A DNA stretch of 64,000 bases, taken from NCBI GenBank assembly GCA_000727475.1, contig KL647295.1:1818962-1882961 (forward strand). Reading direction: 5' to 3'. The stretch comes from Sarcocystis neurona (Eukaryota > Apicomplexa > Conoidasida > Eucoccidiorida > Sarcocystidae). Below the pieces are notes generated by a model. That model searched no databases, was not told the origin of the DNA, and saw only the letters and a list, made by a program, of their open reading frames with translations. Each line of letters opens with the position of its first letter. The stretch's first letter is position 1. Shown in pieces: positions 13,401 to 24,500 of the stretch. Both the position numbers and the translations under genes were made by a program.

Positions 13401-16400
13401 CCCGCTGCCCGTCTACACCTGTGTGTATACACAGCTGCATACACACTCATATATATATATATATATATATTTGTCGTCACGATGCCTTTTTGTGGAGATA
13501 AAATGTCCATAGTAAGTCGCGGAAGACAGCGTTTCGAAGCTGCCTTGCGATGCTCCGTTCGCCCGAGAAGCAGCAAGGGAATGCAGCATTCAGGCACTCT
13601 CCTCCGTGAAGCCGAAGCGTGTCTGTGAGGTACTCTGCCTTCGTGTGTGGAGAATTTATTCGTGTCGTGTGTCGCGAGGATGCCGCCAGGATGCACGCGC
13701 GGCCCCTGGGCTTTCCACAGGTCTAGGAAAGTCTGCGGGTGGACATGTAGGTCGATGCATGCGGCCACAGACACGTTCGGGGCAGGCGCGTTACGGAGGT
13801 AGCGCGCGTCCTCCCTCTTCACTACCGCAGAGCCTTCGAATTTCTCCGTCTCTGTTCTCGTTTCTGTCTGTACCCCTGAGCACGCGTTGCTCGCTCCGGG
13901 TGTCTCTCACTTTCAGTTACAGAGAGACCAGAAGAAAAGTGGAAGTAGCGGGAAATGGGCAGAAAATATCCCTCTACTTTTCACCTGTAGGCAGACGGAC
14001 CAACCAGCTCTGCCAGAATAACGGGAACACGTAAAAACGCCTCGCGTTGTCTATCTCTTCGATGACGGGGCGAAGACGGGTCTACACATGCCACGAGATA
14101 CTGCTCTGCGCGAGCCGAGTGCTGTACAGCACTCTCCCCCCGTTTCTCTTCTCATGGAAGGACGCGGTCAACTGCGCCGGCCTTGTCGCTCCTGCGCGGT
14201 TCACTTCTCTCCCTGTCGGTGCATTGACGTGTTGCCACAACTCCTCCTGTATTGACCCACCCACCCCACGTCTTTCTCTTCTTTTTTCCGTCGCTCTCGC
14301 TTTCTCTCTCAGTGTCACTCACACAAACATATACACGCGCAGATAATTTCCATTCCCTGCCAACGCAGTTGCTGGAGAACTGGACAGGAACTCCGTCTAT
14401 GAGTGATGAGAGTCACAAACGCTTTTGCTGTCTGTTGCAGATGTGTATGTGGAAAAGACGATGCCCCGGCCTCACCGACGTGAGCTCGTTCTAGACCCAT
14501 ACACGAGTTTTTACGTCGCTGTCGCTGTTCCCGTCGATACGTGACTAGGAGTTCCACAGACGTGAATAGGAGTAGGGAGAGAAGCACGCACCAACGAAAA
14601 TGGCTGAGCTCGGGAGTGTTGCGGCGATGGCCGCGTTTCCTGGGCCATGGAGCTCTGCAGCAGGGCATGACCTCCCCCACAGAAAGCGTGACAGTAGGGG
14701 GTGTGCAACTACGTCCGGCCGTATTTGATCTCTCCTGTTGTTTCTACATGCAAGAACATCGTCTCGACGTCTTGCTTGTTTCTGCAACCGGGTGCTTGAG
14801 CGTCCTGCCCCTTCATTCGCGGCTGCTGTTGTACACCTGCTGGGCGGCCTGTGCGTCGGACTGTGGACCTACAGAGGCCGACACACTCAAACTTCTCCTG
14901 AGTTGTCTCCTGCTGCTGTTCGTTCGGCTGCCGCTCTCTCAAGCTCTTCTGGTTTGTGTGGACAACGCTAGTGACATTGTGGCACTGCTGTCGCTCTCGT
15001 AGCCGCTACTGCGTTGCTTCTGTTGGTGTTGCTGTGGCGCATCTGCTGCTGCTCGTCTTGCCTGTTTTCCTCTGGCTGCTGGTACTGCTGCTGCATCTCT
15101 TGTTGCTCTGTCCTGTGGCTGCTGCTGCTGCGGGTGTTGAAGGAGAACTTGCCGGGCTGCTTTGTAAACGGCAACATTTTTTACGACCCCTTCCGCATTT
15201 CGCTCTCGGTGCCTGCCTCGCTGGTGGACGCTGCATTGCAGCAGCAGCAGCAACGACACGAAGACGACCATCATGAAGAGAAAGGCAGCAGCAGTTCGTG
15301 GGACCCGAGTAGTGAGACAGATGAGAGACAGCGAACTGTGGGATACTTGCTGCAGCTCTTGAACAACCGCCGCATCAAGACGTGCGTCAGCGGACAGGGG
15401 GACTGGCGCTTCGTTGATTTGCTTCCTCTGAACGGTACGCTTGCTCAGTTCGTCGCTGCGGCTGCAGTTGATAATGATGCAGAGAGTACGCAGGATGAGC
15501 TACGCGAGGCTGCTGTTTCTCCCGACTGCGGCGAATACGAGGTTTCACAAGAAGTTTGCAGATGCGCAGATAGGGGCCTTCTCTAGCACACACCGTCTAC
15601 GACTGACAGACACGCGAACACCAGCAGCAGACATATGTGCAGCAATCCAGAAGTTCTTGCTTTTGGCGATTGTTTGTATGTGACGCAAAAGAAACACTTG
15701 TTGACGCGAGCCGCCGAGACACAGAAGGCGAGCCTTGTTGCTCGTGCTGCCGCAGTCGCTGCCTCTGTTGCGGCTGATTCTGTTGCCGCTACTGTTGCCT
15801 CGCTCCCGAGGAAAGACTCGCAGCGACCGATGGAAGCTGTTGCTGCGCTTTTTCCTCGTTGTCCTAGGGGAACTCATCTGTAGATAATCTACTGCTTTTC
15901 GCGTCTCCTCTGTAGTAGTACCACCGCACTGAAACTGCAACATGCTCATAAGGTGTACAGCTAAATACTGTATACGTATGCGCTTGGCAGCAAAGGAGAC
16001 TCTGCCTCAACCGATACTTTGTCGCCGGCTGTAGCGGTTGCAACCCTGCACACCACCACCCCTGGACAGTGTTATCTGTGAGCACGTCGTGCTGAAGACG
16101 ACGTCTGGCGCTGAGCCTTTGCTCACTGCAGATTGCCGTGCTGTGCATATGCGACAAAGAGCAAGAGAAGTGGCTCCCGCTTCGATTGGATTATGTGCGT
16201 ATACGTGCGCAGCTGCTGCCGTGTTGCTATCCGGGTTTTCACCCGAAAACCAGCTCAGCTCAAGGACAGGAGCCAATATACGAGTGTTTTGCTGCATGCT
16301 GGGAAGTCTGCAATGGCAGGTATAGGATAGACGTGAAAGACGCGCAGCTGTGGAGTATGCCACATCCGAGACGCGCAGCTGTGGAGTATGTCACATCCGA

Positions 16401-19400
16401 ACAACTTCGCCTTTTCTTCAGCATGTACCCCCCGCCCTTGCCGCACACGCCCGGATACACGTATCCTTTGGCGTACGCGCTAAAATCCACACGTATTTAG
16501 AGACACCTGTATATGTACGTGGATTTATACAGACTGCCCTAAGAGAGATAGCCGCGTCCACACAAGTAAATTTGCGACCGGCAACAGGTTGCCTTACACT
16601 TGGGCGCGCGCTGCTCCACGAGGGTGCGCGTGCGCGCAGCAGTTTCTACGTGCTGTTTACACACGTGCCTGCCGTCGAAGCCCCTCGCTGCAGAAGCTGA
16701 GACGAGTTGCTTTCAGCAGTGACGCCATCGTCGTTGAGATGCGCTCTGCTTTCTGCTCAGAGAGCTGTTGATCGTATACAGCTGCGGCGCCCGTGTGTCC
16801 GCCAAAATGGTGTTCGTAGGCGTATTGTATACATCTGCCTGTCGACAAGCGCATACACAATTGCGCGTGCACCTCACCCGCATATGGACACGCAGGGAAA
16901 TAGGTACAAATACATACACACCTGGATCTGTGGGTCTGCATATTTGTGTCACCGTATGTCTACGCGTTCCTGAAGCAGCGTGTCTGGGGACCAGCTGGAC
17001 TGGCACGCGCACAGAACAGTCCTCTGTGGCTTCGTCGGTGGCAGCCGCTGGAGCCTTTTCTGCAGGTGTCCGGCCCGTCTGTAACCTGCCGTCTGCGGCA
17101 GTCATGCTCTCTCGACGACGGGCTACGAGACCCGCTGACCCAGACACACGCGTCCACGTGTATATACTCAAAACAGACACAGCGTTTCGAACGCAGCTAA
17201 GTGTGCGGTTTCTGCTTTGTAAACCTGCGCATTCAGTGTGTGTGGAGTAGTCTGCTTGCAGGAATCTTGCTCCTCGAAAAAGTGTCGCCCAGATGGCAGG
17301 CAGTCTAGGTGGCCTTGTAGACCTCGCCACGCGTAAATCACTGTACGCAATGTGTGCCTGCGTGTCCCATATCTGGGCATGACTTTCTGCGGCAGCTCTT
17401 CTTTTGGAAGGGAGTGCTTGCCGCGTGCGCACTTTTCTTCGCGCGGTTCAGAAATTCCCGTCTTCGTTCTTTTGTCAAAAGAAGAGTGTACATTCGTTTG
17501 GTCGTACACACGTGCGTGCGCTACGACCGTACCCACGAGCCTCTGTACCATTCGCGGTATGCAGGCGGCAAGCGGAACGGTTCTCAATTCGTAATGGAAG
17601 AACTCGGCTTTGCGGAGTCAGAAGTGAGACGATCTATCTTCCACAGTTAGCCTCCCCTCCACTTGCGTCCTGCTGTCAACCCCCGTCCTCATTTCGGTCC
17701 AGGTCTCGTTGTTTCGGAATTCGTCTGTCCTGACCGTTCTCTGTTCTTCCTGGTTGTCGTACCCGCTCTCACCAGCTGCTGGCCCTCTCCCCTCTCTACG
17801 GTTTCTCGTCGTTGTTTCTGTTTCTTTTGGTCGCTTCGACCCTGCGCATTCTCCCTTTCACCAGCCACGCCTGACATAGCGACTTCGCATCTTTTTCTGT
17901 GTCCGTCCTTACGCGTCGTACTGCACGTGCGTACTCTTAAGCGCCTTGACTCTCCGCATCCATTTTGTGATCTTATCCTAGGAGTCTTTCTTCTCATCCT
18001 TCAGCTGGTGTCCAGAAACGTCTCTGTCCCCCTACTCCCCTCGCGGCTGTTGACAATTTTGACGGCCGACAGTAGTCTTACGCTGGTGTTCCTAACCGAC
18101 GTCTCTCTGCGTGTGTGATTGGTCGTCATCACTGTTCTTTGCCTTCCACACTTCGAAATTGCTTTGCTTTCTCTTCTTCCTCTGTGTTTCGTGTTCCTCC
18201 ATGTCAAGTTGCGTACTCTCTTCATTGCCTGGGCCGGCTTTGGCTACTTCCTCTCCCGCTGCTCTGAAACGTGTTCGACTTCCATCCCTACTGTAACGAG
18301 GGTCCGCGACGCATGCCGTTTCCTTCTGCGGTCACTGAGTGTGTCTGCTGCTCCTGCTGCTGGTGCAGCTGGTAGGAGTAGCAGGACCAGCAGGAGGACT
18401 GGCAGTAGCAGCCTTGCTTTTCGCAGGAGTGTCTTGCACGTCTTCACAGTGCGACAGCGGAAGTGGTACTTTCAACGTGATGTTTGCCCATATCGAGCCA
18501 GGGACGCTTGTGCGTATATGTTTGAACACATACGTGTATACCTGGAAATCTGTGTGAAACACTTGACGGGAGCTAGCCGTCGTCGCGGGGCGCCTCCAGA
18601 GCCGAAGAGTCGCCACGTGCTACTTTTCAAGTGCTCCTACTGCTGCGCGACCTGACCACTCCCACTTCTTCTGACACCGAAAGTGCTCCATCAGTCATCT
18701 CCGCATGCTTATTCATTACCCCTTTTCACATGTGTATACCCACATATGTGTCTGCACATGTCTATATGTGCACACATACATGTGGTCGCATAGGTGTTTG
18801 CAAACGCGTATGTGTATCGATGTCGCGGCGGCAGAGGGGCAGACGCAGCAATCCTGTCCGCGGAACATGTTAGATTCTAAATAATACCGGTGCCGCCCAC
18901 GTGCACCCTGCGTTTAGGTGCGCCGGAAGAAATATGAATCGCGTACGGATACGTTTCCGTTACTCGCCTAGGTTTGTACCCGCGCGAATACAGATGCGTC
19001 GAGTCCCCGTGTTCGTACACATCAGCGGAGAAGTTATACTGCATAGTTGCACGGCGTCGGGCGGTTGCTTCCGCTGCGACCCGTCTGCACTCACGCGTTG
19101 TCCATGAGCAAACTTTTCCAAGCGCTCTTCGGCTGCTGGCCCTCAGAATTGTGGAATGCGATGCCCCTCAGTCGTTGTGGTGGTGCAGCCGGTGTCTTGC
19201 GTGTGTGTACATCCCTGCGTATACATAAGCATGCGATATTCTCTATCTATACCTATAGCATGCATTGTGGAGGAACTCTGACCTTCCCGTATCCGGGCAG
19301 TTGCTTACATTTGCGAACTTTTGCTGCGTCTTCATGGCATGATTACGCTCCAGCGTGTGCACCACAGTATTAGACGAAGGCGGTGTGTATGACGGACCCG

Positions 19401-21578
19401 CAGCTGTAAAAAGGTGGTGGTGATGTGATACCGGACTGATGACTCGCACGGAATTCTCGTCTGAGTCACTGGTGATGCTGCTGCTTCCCCACAAAGTCTT
19501 CTCTCGTGTTTCTCTTGTGCGTTTGCCGTTGGCACTGATGTGGCTGCCCGGAGGCTACTGCAAGTGGTGCCACACTTTTGGAAGTTGTAGAGTTGTGCAG
19601 CCGCTGCTCTTTCGTCGGCCAACCTGCTGCTACTACTCCGTGCCGCGTGTCACTGCTTGCACTGCTGCTCCTTGTCTGACCGTTGACACTCCTGTTATTG
19701 CCCTTCTGCTGTTGATGCGCTGGTCCTGTTGCTGTCATTGTTGCTCCTGCTTGTAGACGGTGGTAGCAGGAGACAGCGGGAACGACGCTGAAATGTTTCT
19801 ATGCCGGGGCGTCTGTGGCATCTGCGTGCGTAACGCACAGCCCGACTTCGTTGCATTTTTGCAGCAGCGGAGTTCCTGCGGGAGGTCGAACGTATCGCCA
19901 GGAGAGAAACACGCAGCAGCAACAGCGGCTGAAAGGGAGGCAGCAGGAGTCCGGGGGAAGCAGGCAGCAGGGGCAACGGAGGGAGGAGCACGAGGTGGGA
20001 AGGAAGCAGCAGCGAAACTTGGACAGCAGCAGAAGCAGCGACCTCCGCACCAAGAAGACACAGGGGAAGTGTGCCGAGTACGTTCCCCAGAGGCCGAACT
20101 TATTTGCTCCTCCGTGCACACGTCGACGTAGAGAAACGAAACATATGTGAAGCAGCAGGAGAAACGACACCGTTGTCACACTTGGGTAGAGCTGTACACC
20201 TGGGTAGGTGTACACCGCAATACTCGTGGGCCTCTCTGTCGGAGTAGAGATCAGTCCAAGTGTGATGACACCGGAACGGCAGTATAGTAGTGACTCCGTA
20301 CATATATATATATATATATATATCAAAAGAGCTACCTAACATGTACACAAACCTAAGGCCGACGCGCTTGCAACCTTCAGGGAAGGCTTTTCCCTTCTTG
20401 TTGTCCTCTGTGAAGCCAAAATGTATGCCTTTGCTGCTGTGGTTTTCGGGCAGGTGTACTTCGCAGAGCGCGACTGCGCTGGTAAGCGGCGATAACTTCA
20501 GGCAGTGACGACAAGAGCGGGCGCTAGCTGTCGCTCCTTCAGAGTAGCACATGCGCACGAAAGCGTTCACGTCACGTGCGCGCCAGTTACTCGCTCTGTG
20601 TGCGTAAGATTCTGTATGTGGCTCGATTGTCTGTTACATGAAAAGACGCTTCGTGATGTGTACCAAGGATACATGTCTGCTGGCATTTTCGATACAGGAC
20701 GTGCGCCGCCTACCAGATTAGCTCTTCGCGGCAGCGCGTGCACTGTCGGACATTGCACATGCATTCCTGGAAAAGATTACGTACAGCTACCGTAGATCTT
20801 GGCTGACCGCCGGACGGAGGCAGTCGTTCCACAGTTACTGAGAAAGGTCCGCAGATCTGCTGGTGCTGCTTCTGGTCATATGCGCCGGCCCGCAATTTCA
20901 GTGAGATGGAACGGACGGACATATCTCAAGAAGCAACCAGACACGAGGTAGTTGAACAGATCTACAAGTATGTATATATATGTGACTGACGTGTGGTCCG
21001 TTTCGAGCCATGACGCCCGATGTGGGCTCAGTAAGGGAGCAGGAGAATCCCCGTGTGTCACGCTGCTCCTCACGTACGCACGTTGTCAGCGTGAGAAACT
21101 AGTGTGTGGCTGTAGATGCCTGTGGAACGTCTCACTGCAAGCGATGCAGACTAGTGTAGAAGAGAATGCGTCCGACCGAGGCGTGCAGCAGCTTGTCGAA
21201 GGACTGTGGGAGACCAGGGGTCTGAACGAACCTGCTGCGGGCACAGTAGGAGGATCCGTGCGCGCGGAGTCACAGTTGTGCGATGGCGGTGGCATGCATT
21301 GTGTGTGTTTCAGGAGGAGTCCTAGAGGGACTCGTCCATTTCGCCTTCGACGTCAAGACGTCTGTTCAACTTTAGAAATCACCATAAGGTGCCAGAAACT
21401 GGAAACGTCACACCATTTCTACAGTCCTCCACAGACGAAGCTCACGTGCATGATATTTCTCTCTACCGTTGTCCTGCGTAGATGGAAGGAGGCACCGCAC
21501 CCTCCAACTCGAGGACGACACACGACTGACGGTCTTGGAGGAAGCCACGTGCAAAGTTGGACGTACGTCCACGTGTAA
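7299..21578 (+). CDS. Starch-binding module (CBM25/53-like) fused to S6PP-type HAD phosphatase, 11 exons
   Basis: Proposed join: 7299-7475, 8129-8280, 8904-9483, 10257-10342, 10972-11075, 11869-12005, 15143-15434, 17565-17623, 19757-19891, 20454-20481, 21181-21578. This is 2148 nt, about 715 aa. All ten introns are GT-AG and every junction keeps frame. Order: CBM25/53-like module (residues 1 to about 110), Ser-rich linker, then an S6PP fold with HAD motif I DLDGT, motif II NTGR, a C2 cap, motif III Lys (GGKRN) and motif IV GDSGND. The family removes phosphate from a sugar phosphate using Mg2+ and an aspartyl-phosphate intermediate. The starch-binding module suggests action at amylopectin granules (inference). 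No signal peptide is seen. Sucrose synthesis is not an established coccidian pathway, so the substrate is open; a mannitol- or glucan-related phosphate is conceivable. Least certain parts: first exon start, 5' edge of exon 3, start of exon 6, and the end of the last exon. Confidence 0.8.
8129..8280 (+). CDS. Exon 2: C-terminal half of CBM25/53-like module
   Basis: The acceptor is a pyrimidine run ending ttgcag|TGG. The translation reads WCSGKELQQPDW, then ELLLPQEIGRLEFVCC, then KEWDNAPADEDDN. This is the CBM25/53 signature of a sheet ending in an LP turn, an L-x-F-V strand and a W-D-N ligand-loop motif. The exon is in phase 0 with exon 1 and ends AA|gtgagc (phase 2). There is no ATG in this frame, so an ATG-based ORF list misses it. 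Confidence 0.7.
8904..9483 (+). CDS. Exon 3: Ser-rich linker and HAD motif I
   Basis: The exon opens with a polar segment, then a (AGC)n-coded GSSSS-type linker at about 9151-9290, then the start of the phosphatase: CLLITDLDGTLIGN. The nucleophile Asp is at 9391-9393 and the second Asp at 9397-9399. It ends AAGCTG|gtaaca, phase 0. The 5' edge could be 8901, 8904 or 8916; all take the phase-2 carry from exon 2. The first in-frame ATG is 8947, which would be the start if the CBM exons belonged to another transcript. Confidence 0.75.
10257..10342 (+). CDS. Exon 4: HAD motif II
   Basis: gcacag|GTGTAC opens VYNTGRNLKDFL, the S6PP motif II; the phosphate-binding Thr is at 10266-10268. The segment LLRPDFAIL matches the family stretch before the conserved VGTE. 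It ends CTCGG|gtgctt, phase 2. Confidence 0.85.
10972..11075 (+). CDS. Exon 5: VGTEVY motif and entry to the cap domain
   Basis: caacag|G joins exon 4 to give AILGVGTEVYEF, a near-exact S6PP family motif. A charged helix with RRIEEWLLDDNE follows. The exon ends AGAG|gtaagc (phase 1), a strong donor. Confidence 0.85.
11869..12005 (+). CDS. Exon 6: first part of the C2 cap
   Basis: The gacgcag acceptor gives the required phase. The exon codes DDIAFSSPQWPVW and then SRWLERLGGGTAFDRRKLA. This matches the S6PP cap pattern of a Trp helix followed by a W-D-R-type helix. It ends GCT|gtaagt, phase 0. The acceptor was chosen by phase, so the first residues are the least certain. Confidence 0.65.
13365..13388. 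repeat. (GT)n microsatellite
   Basis: An uninterrupted GT run inside intron 6. Confidence 0.95.
13450..13472. repeat. (AT)n microsatellite
   Basis: An uninterrupted AT run inside intron 6. Confidence 0.95.
15143..15434 (+). CDS. Exon 7: rest of the C2 cap with a low-complexity insert
   Basis: ENLPGC and DPFRISLSVPASLVDAAL correspond to the S6PP cap segment that ends in a K-x-S-Y-type strand. A Gln/His/Asp/Glu/Ser insert (about 15238-15305) precedes the helix YLLQLLNNRRIK. The strand CVSGQGDWRFVDLLPLN then leads back to the HAD core. It ends AACG|gtacgc, phase 1. The insert sits between cap elements, where it need not harm the fold. Confidence 0.8.
15435..17564 (+). other. Intron 7 of the CBM-phosphatase gene (2.1 kb)
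   Basis: Bounded by AACG|gtacgc and tgcag|GC. It contains a perfect-spaced 31-bp duplication at 16341-16402. No other exon is needed, because exon 7 joined to exon 8 already gives a continuous family motif. Confidence 0.65.
16341..16402. repeat. 31-bp tandem duplication
   Basis: Two head-to-tail copies of a unit beginning CGCGCAGCTGTGGAGTATG differ at two positions. Confidence 0.9.
17565..17623 (+). CDS. Exon 8: HAD motif III (catalytic Lys)
   Basis: A short exon after gtatgcag. Joined to exon 7 it reads LLPLNGGKRNGSQFVMEELGF, which aligns with the S6PP/Cof pattern LPxxxxKGxAxxxLxxxLGI. The motif III Lys is AAG at 17570-17572. It ends GAA|gtgaga, phase 0. Confidence 0.8.
17624..19756 (+). 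other. Intron 8 of the CBM-phosphatase gene (2.1 kb)
   Basis: Bounded by GAA|gtgaga and ttgtag|ACG. Its first 600 bases are strongly pyrimidine-rich on the + strand. No coding island was recognised. Confidence 0.65.
19757..19891 (+). CDS. Exon 9: HAD motif IV
   Basis: ttgtag|ACG starts TVVAGDSGNDAEMF, the metal-binding motif IV (Asp 19772-19774, Asn 19781-19783, Asp 19784-19786). GICVRNAQPDFVAF follows, the family V-x-N-A-Q element. I place the donor at TCGAAC|gtatcg (phase 0). Reading on would give an unrelated Ala/Gln tail to a stop at 20131, a possible retained-intron form. Confidence 0.85.
20301..20323. repeat. (AT)n microsatellite
   Basis: An uninterrupted AT run in intron 9. Confidence 0.95.
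20454..20481 (+). CDS. Exon 10: 28-nt micro-exon with the S6PP C-terminal motif
   Basis: tcgggcag|GTG opens VYFAERDCA and ends GCTG|gtaagc. It matches the S6PP element (I-x-A-T/S-x-x-x-A-G) that follows V-x-N-A-Q at the expected spacing of about 17 residues. It is in phase with both neighbours. Confidence 0.65.
21181..21578 (+). CDS. Exon 11: last helix and C-terminal tail
   Basis: gaccgag|GC continues the frame as GVQQLVEGLWE, which fits the final S6PP helix (G-I-L-E-A-I/L type). A tail of about 120 residues without recognised features runs to a stop at 21576-21578. The tail may be shorter if another intron is present. An alternative acceptor near 20660 would give a different ending. Confidence 0.45.
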
Positions 21579-24500
21579 GCGGAGCAGGGTTGCGTAATGC
21601 ACACACGTGGGTAAATGAATCCGCTTGTATCCCTGCATACCTACACCCGAATGTCTCACTCTTGTGAGCAAGGACAGGCACACATACGACATACGCGTGT
21701 ACGGCTCAGTCGTGTGGCTGCTTGAAAGAATCTTGCACACATTTCTCTGTCTGCGCAGCCGCCGTGTGATCCACCACGACTCTTGAGCGATTCCTGAAGA
21801 AGAACGTCAAATGTCAGTCTAAATTCGCCCAATTACATATCTATTTAGGGGCGATTCTAAGGGCATATGAGAGAAAAGAGGCCGCTTCGCCAGAAGCTCA
21901 GCAGCTCGTTTTCTCATCTCCTTTGACACCCACTTGTCTACTGCATCGTCCTCGCGCCTTTTTTTGGGAACGTAGACGTGACGTTGTCGTCTCTTCGCCG
22001 GTGCGGAGACTACTGTCGGGCTTCGGAGGCACCCCATACCTTTCGCCGTTTCTCGATGTTTCTCCCCTTCACTGTGCGGCTGCTGCATACACTCTAATAT
22101 TGCTTCTGCAGTACGCTAGTGGAGCAGGAGCTGAGAGAGAAGCTCCAGTCTTATCAAGGCTTCGCGCTCATTGTTCAAGCACCTCGTTGACATTGTAGCT
22201 TACGGTGCCGCTGCTTGAACGACGTGGAAAACCTCAGTGTACTCTGGCGCATGTATAAGTCACACGATGTAAGACTGTCTTCATGTGGTGTAAATCCCCG
22301 TAATAGTTCGGGCAGGGAAGCACAAATGGATTTTGTTCCAGAAGTGCATTCGTAGATTTTCGGCAATTTAACTGAAATAATGTGATAGCCTATCCTATGC
22401 GCGTACGCACGCAACAGGTGTAGACACTGGTCTGGGGGCATGCACGGCATCCGGCACTGCCTGTTGTTGAGTTGTAAAATAAGGCGTGCAAGCGAAATGG
22501 TAGGCGTTTCATCTTTTCGACGGTAACGCAGGCGTGCTGGGACGTTAACGCTAGTTAGTATTGTCAAACACTTGTATCGCATGGAGACCAAATCAGCGTG
22601 GCAGAACAACCTCAGCAAGCACCAATACTGATTGGTGTTTTACTTCCAGGAAGAGCGCTGATGGGTCGGCAACAATCGCGTAGATGTGAACAGGCCGTGC
22701 CGTGTGGTAGCGTATTCATCCTGCTCTGCCACAGAAACAGGTCTTCCAAGCCCTTACGTAAAATCTCAACAAGTGCTGAGTAGTCAGTATTCCAAAAAAC
22801 TGCATAATTGCAAGAAGCCCTTTAAACGTGCCCAATGAGTGTACTCCTTTCTACTCGCTTGTGAAACAGGCAAACACCTAAAGCCACTGCGAAGCCCCTG
22901 GTGAAGTTTTTTCTATGTTTTCTGCTGCTGGGACGGAAAAAAATGAACTCTGTGATGTGTAACGTGCCCTGACAATAGGCTGGTACGGGAGAGAGCGGGA
23001 AGACGTATAGGCTTCTCGAGTGCTGAAAATGTGTCTACCATTTGTTCTGTGGCCCCTGGTGGACAACAGAAACAGACTCGGGAAGAAATTGTCCCTGTTA
23101 TATCGACGAACATAAAAGTGTTCCTCAGAGAAGCATTTATTTCACTGAAAGCTTAGTGACTTCTGTAGAACCGAGAAGGCCAGCATCATGAAGAGTCACG
23201 TCGGCGCTTGCGTAGTCCAGTACGCCACCAGTCTATACTGCTCGTCATAGTGTAGTGTAGTTCAAGACGCAGACACACAATCGGAAGTGGTGACAGAGAT
23301 ATCTGTATAGTCGCTCAATGTACTGCTTTGAGTGCTGCAAAGGAGAAGCATGTATTCAAAAGCGTAGTAACTGGCACTTTCAAGTAACTCACTATCAGGC
23401 CTGTCACTGGCACAGTGCATACGAGCGTCAAGGGTGCTTCGCTATATTTTGCTGGCCGAGATAGATTGTCATGATCATCAAGTGAATGTGCTGTGGCTGA
23501 GCATTTATACACTCTGCAGAAGCGTCTCGAAATATAGCCACCGGCTTCATACAAAAAGAGACGTCCAGATGAGTTGGTACACGAAGAAACTGATGGTGTT
23601 CGTTGGAAAATGGACTCCCGTTATTTTCTTCTGCATATTGAAGTAGAATAAGGCGCTCCCGTCGAAGCGATTGTCCAGGTGGACGGCAAGCTGCACTGGT
23701 CCAGGCTGAACTTACCTGCACTGGCAACCGTGATACGCGACACATATAGAATGAGTGAGAGAAACAGAGAGCCGATAAAGCTCGATACTGCTCTTTGATC
23801 ATGCTCCTCACATATTAAGCGCTAGTTCCACTTCCACACGTGCTCACCTACAGGAGTGTATACATGTGGATGAACAGGACAGGGCACAAAAATTATGTGC
23901 GAACATTTTATATGATCAAATGTTACGATACGCAACACCGTACACACCCACACACGTCTTTACAGAAATGCGGGAAGTGGACCTTATGGGGCACGTGCAC
24001 TCTCTTGTAGCCAGCAGACCGACCGGCATAGCCGGACGCCGTGCACGCGTGAGGAGCCTCTTTCTGTTTTATTCTGGACACAGGGATATACGAAAAGAAC
24101 TATATCCGTGTGGAAGCCGATAAAGCCACGTTTATGTGGAAGCTTGCAAAAGAGCAACTTTCACGGACGTAGAGGACCGACGCCGAAGCTGGGCACGCTG
24201 GAGACACTTGATTCACACATTATCGTCAAAAACGAGGATGACAAATCCTATAGAATACGCGCACTGGAGTGTCTATCACGAGGCTACAAGTGTGCACGTC
24301 TCTGTAGATGTGAATACGGCTGCGTGCGCATAGGCGTGCCGACGTTTAAGACTGGTAGTGTCCTGCTTGCCCCGTCTGTCGGGCAGTACTGATAAACGGT
24401 ACGGGCAGATCCAGAGAGCAAGTCAGCAGCAGTTCCATGGTGTCTATGTGGAATACCGTGTCCAGCATCCTACCTAGTTTGTGCCCACTACAACGCTCGC

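Larger units (their letters stand above)
12006..15142 (+). other. Intron 6 of the CBM-phosphatase gene (3.1 kb)
   Basis: Bounded by GCT|gtaagt and gaag|GAG. It contains (GT)n at 13365-13388, (AT)n at 13450-13472 and several CT-rich stretches. I see no coding island that fits the gene here. Confidence 0.6.

Noticed and set aside
10257..20481. Calling the enzyme sucrose-6-phosphate phosphatase by name
   Set aside because: The fold and motifs support the family, not the substrate; no sucrose pathway is visible here.
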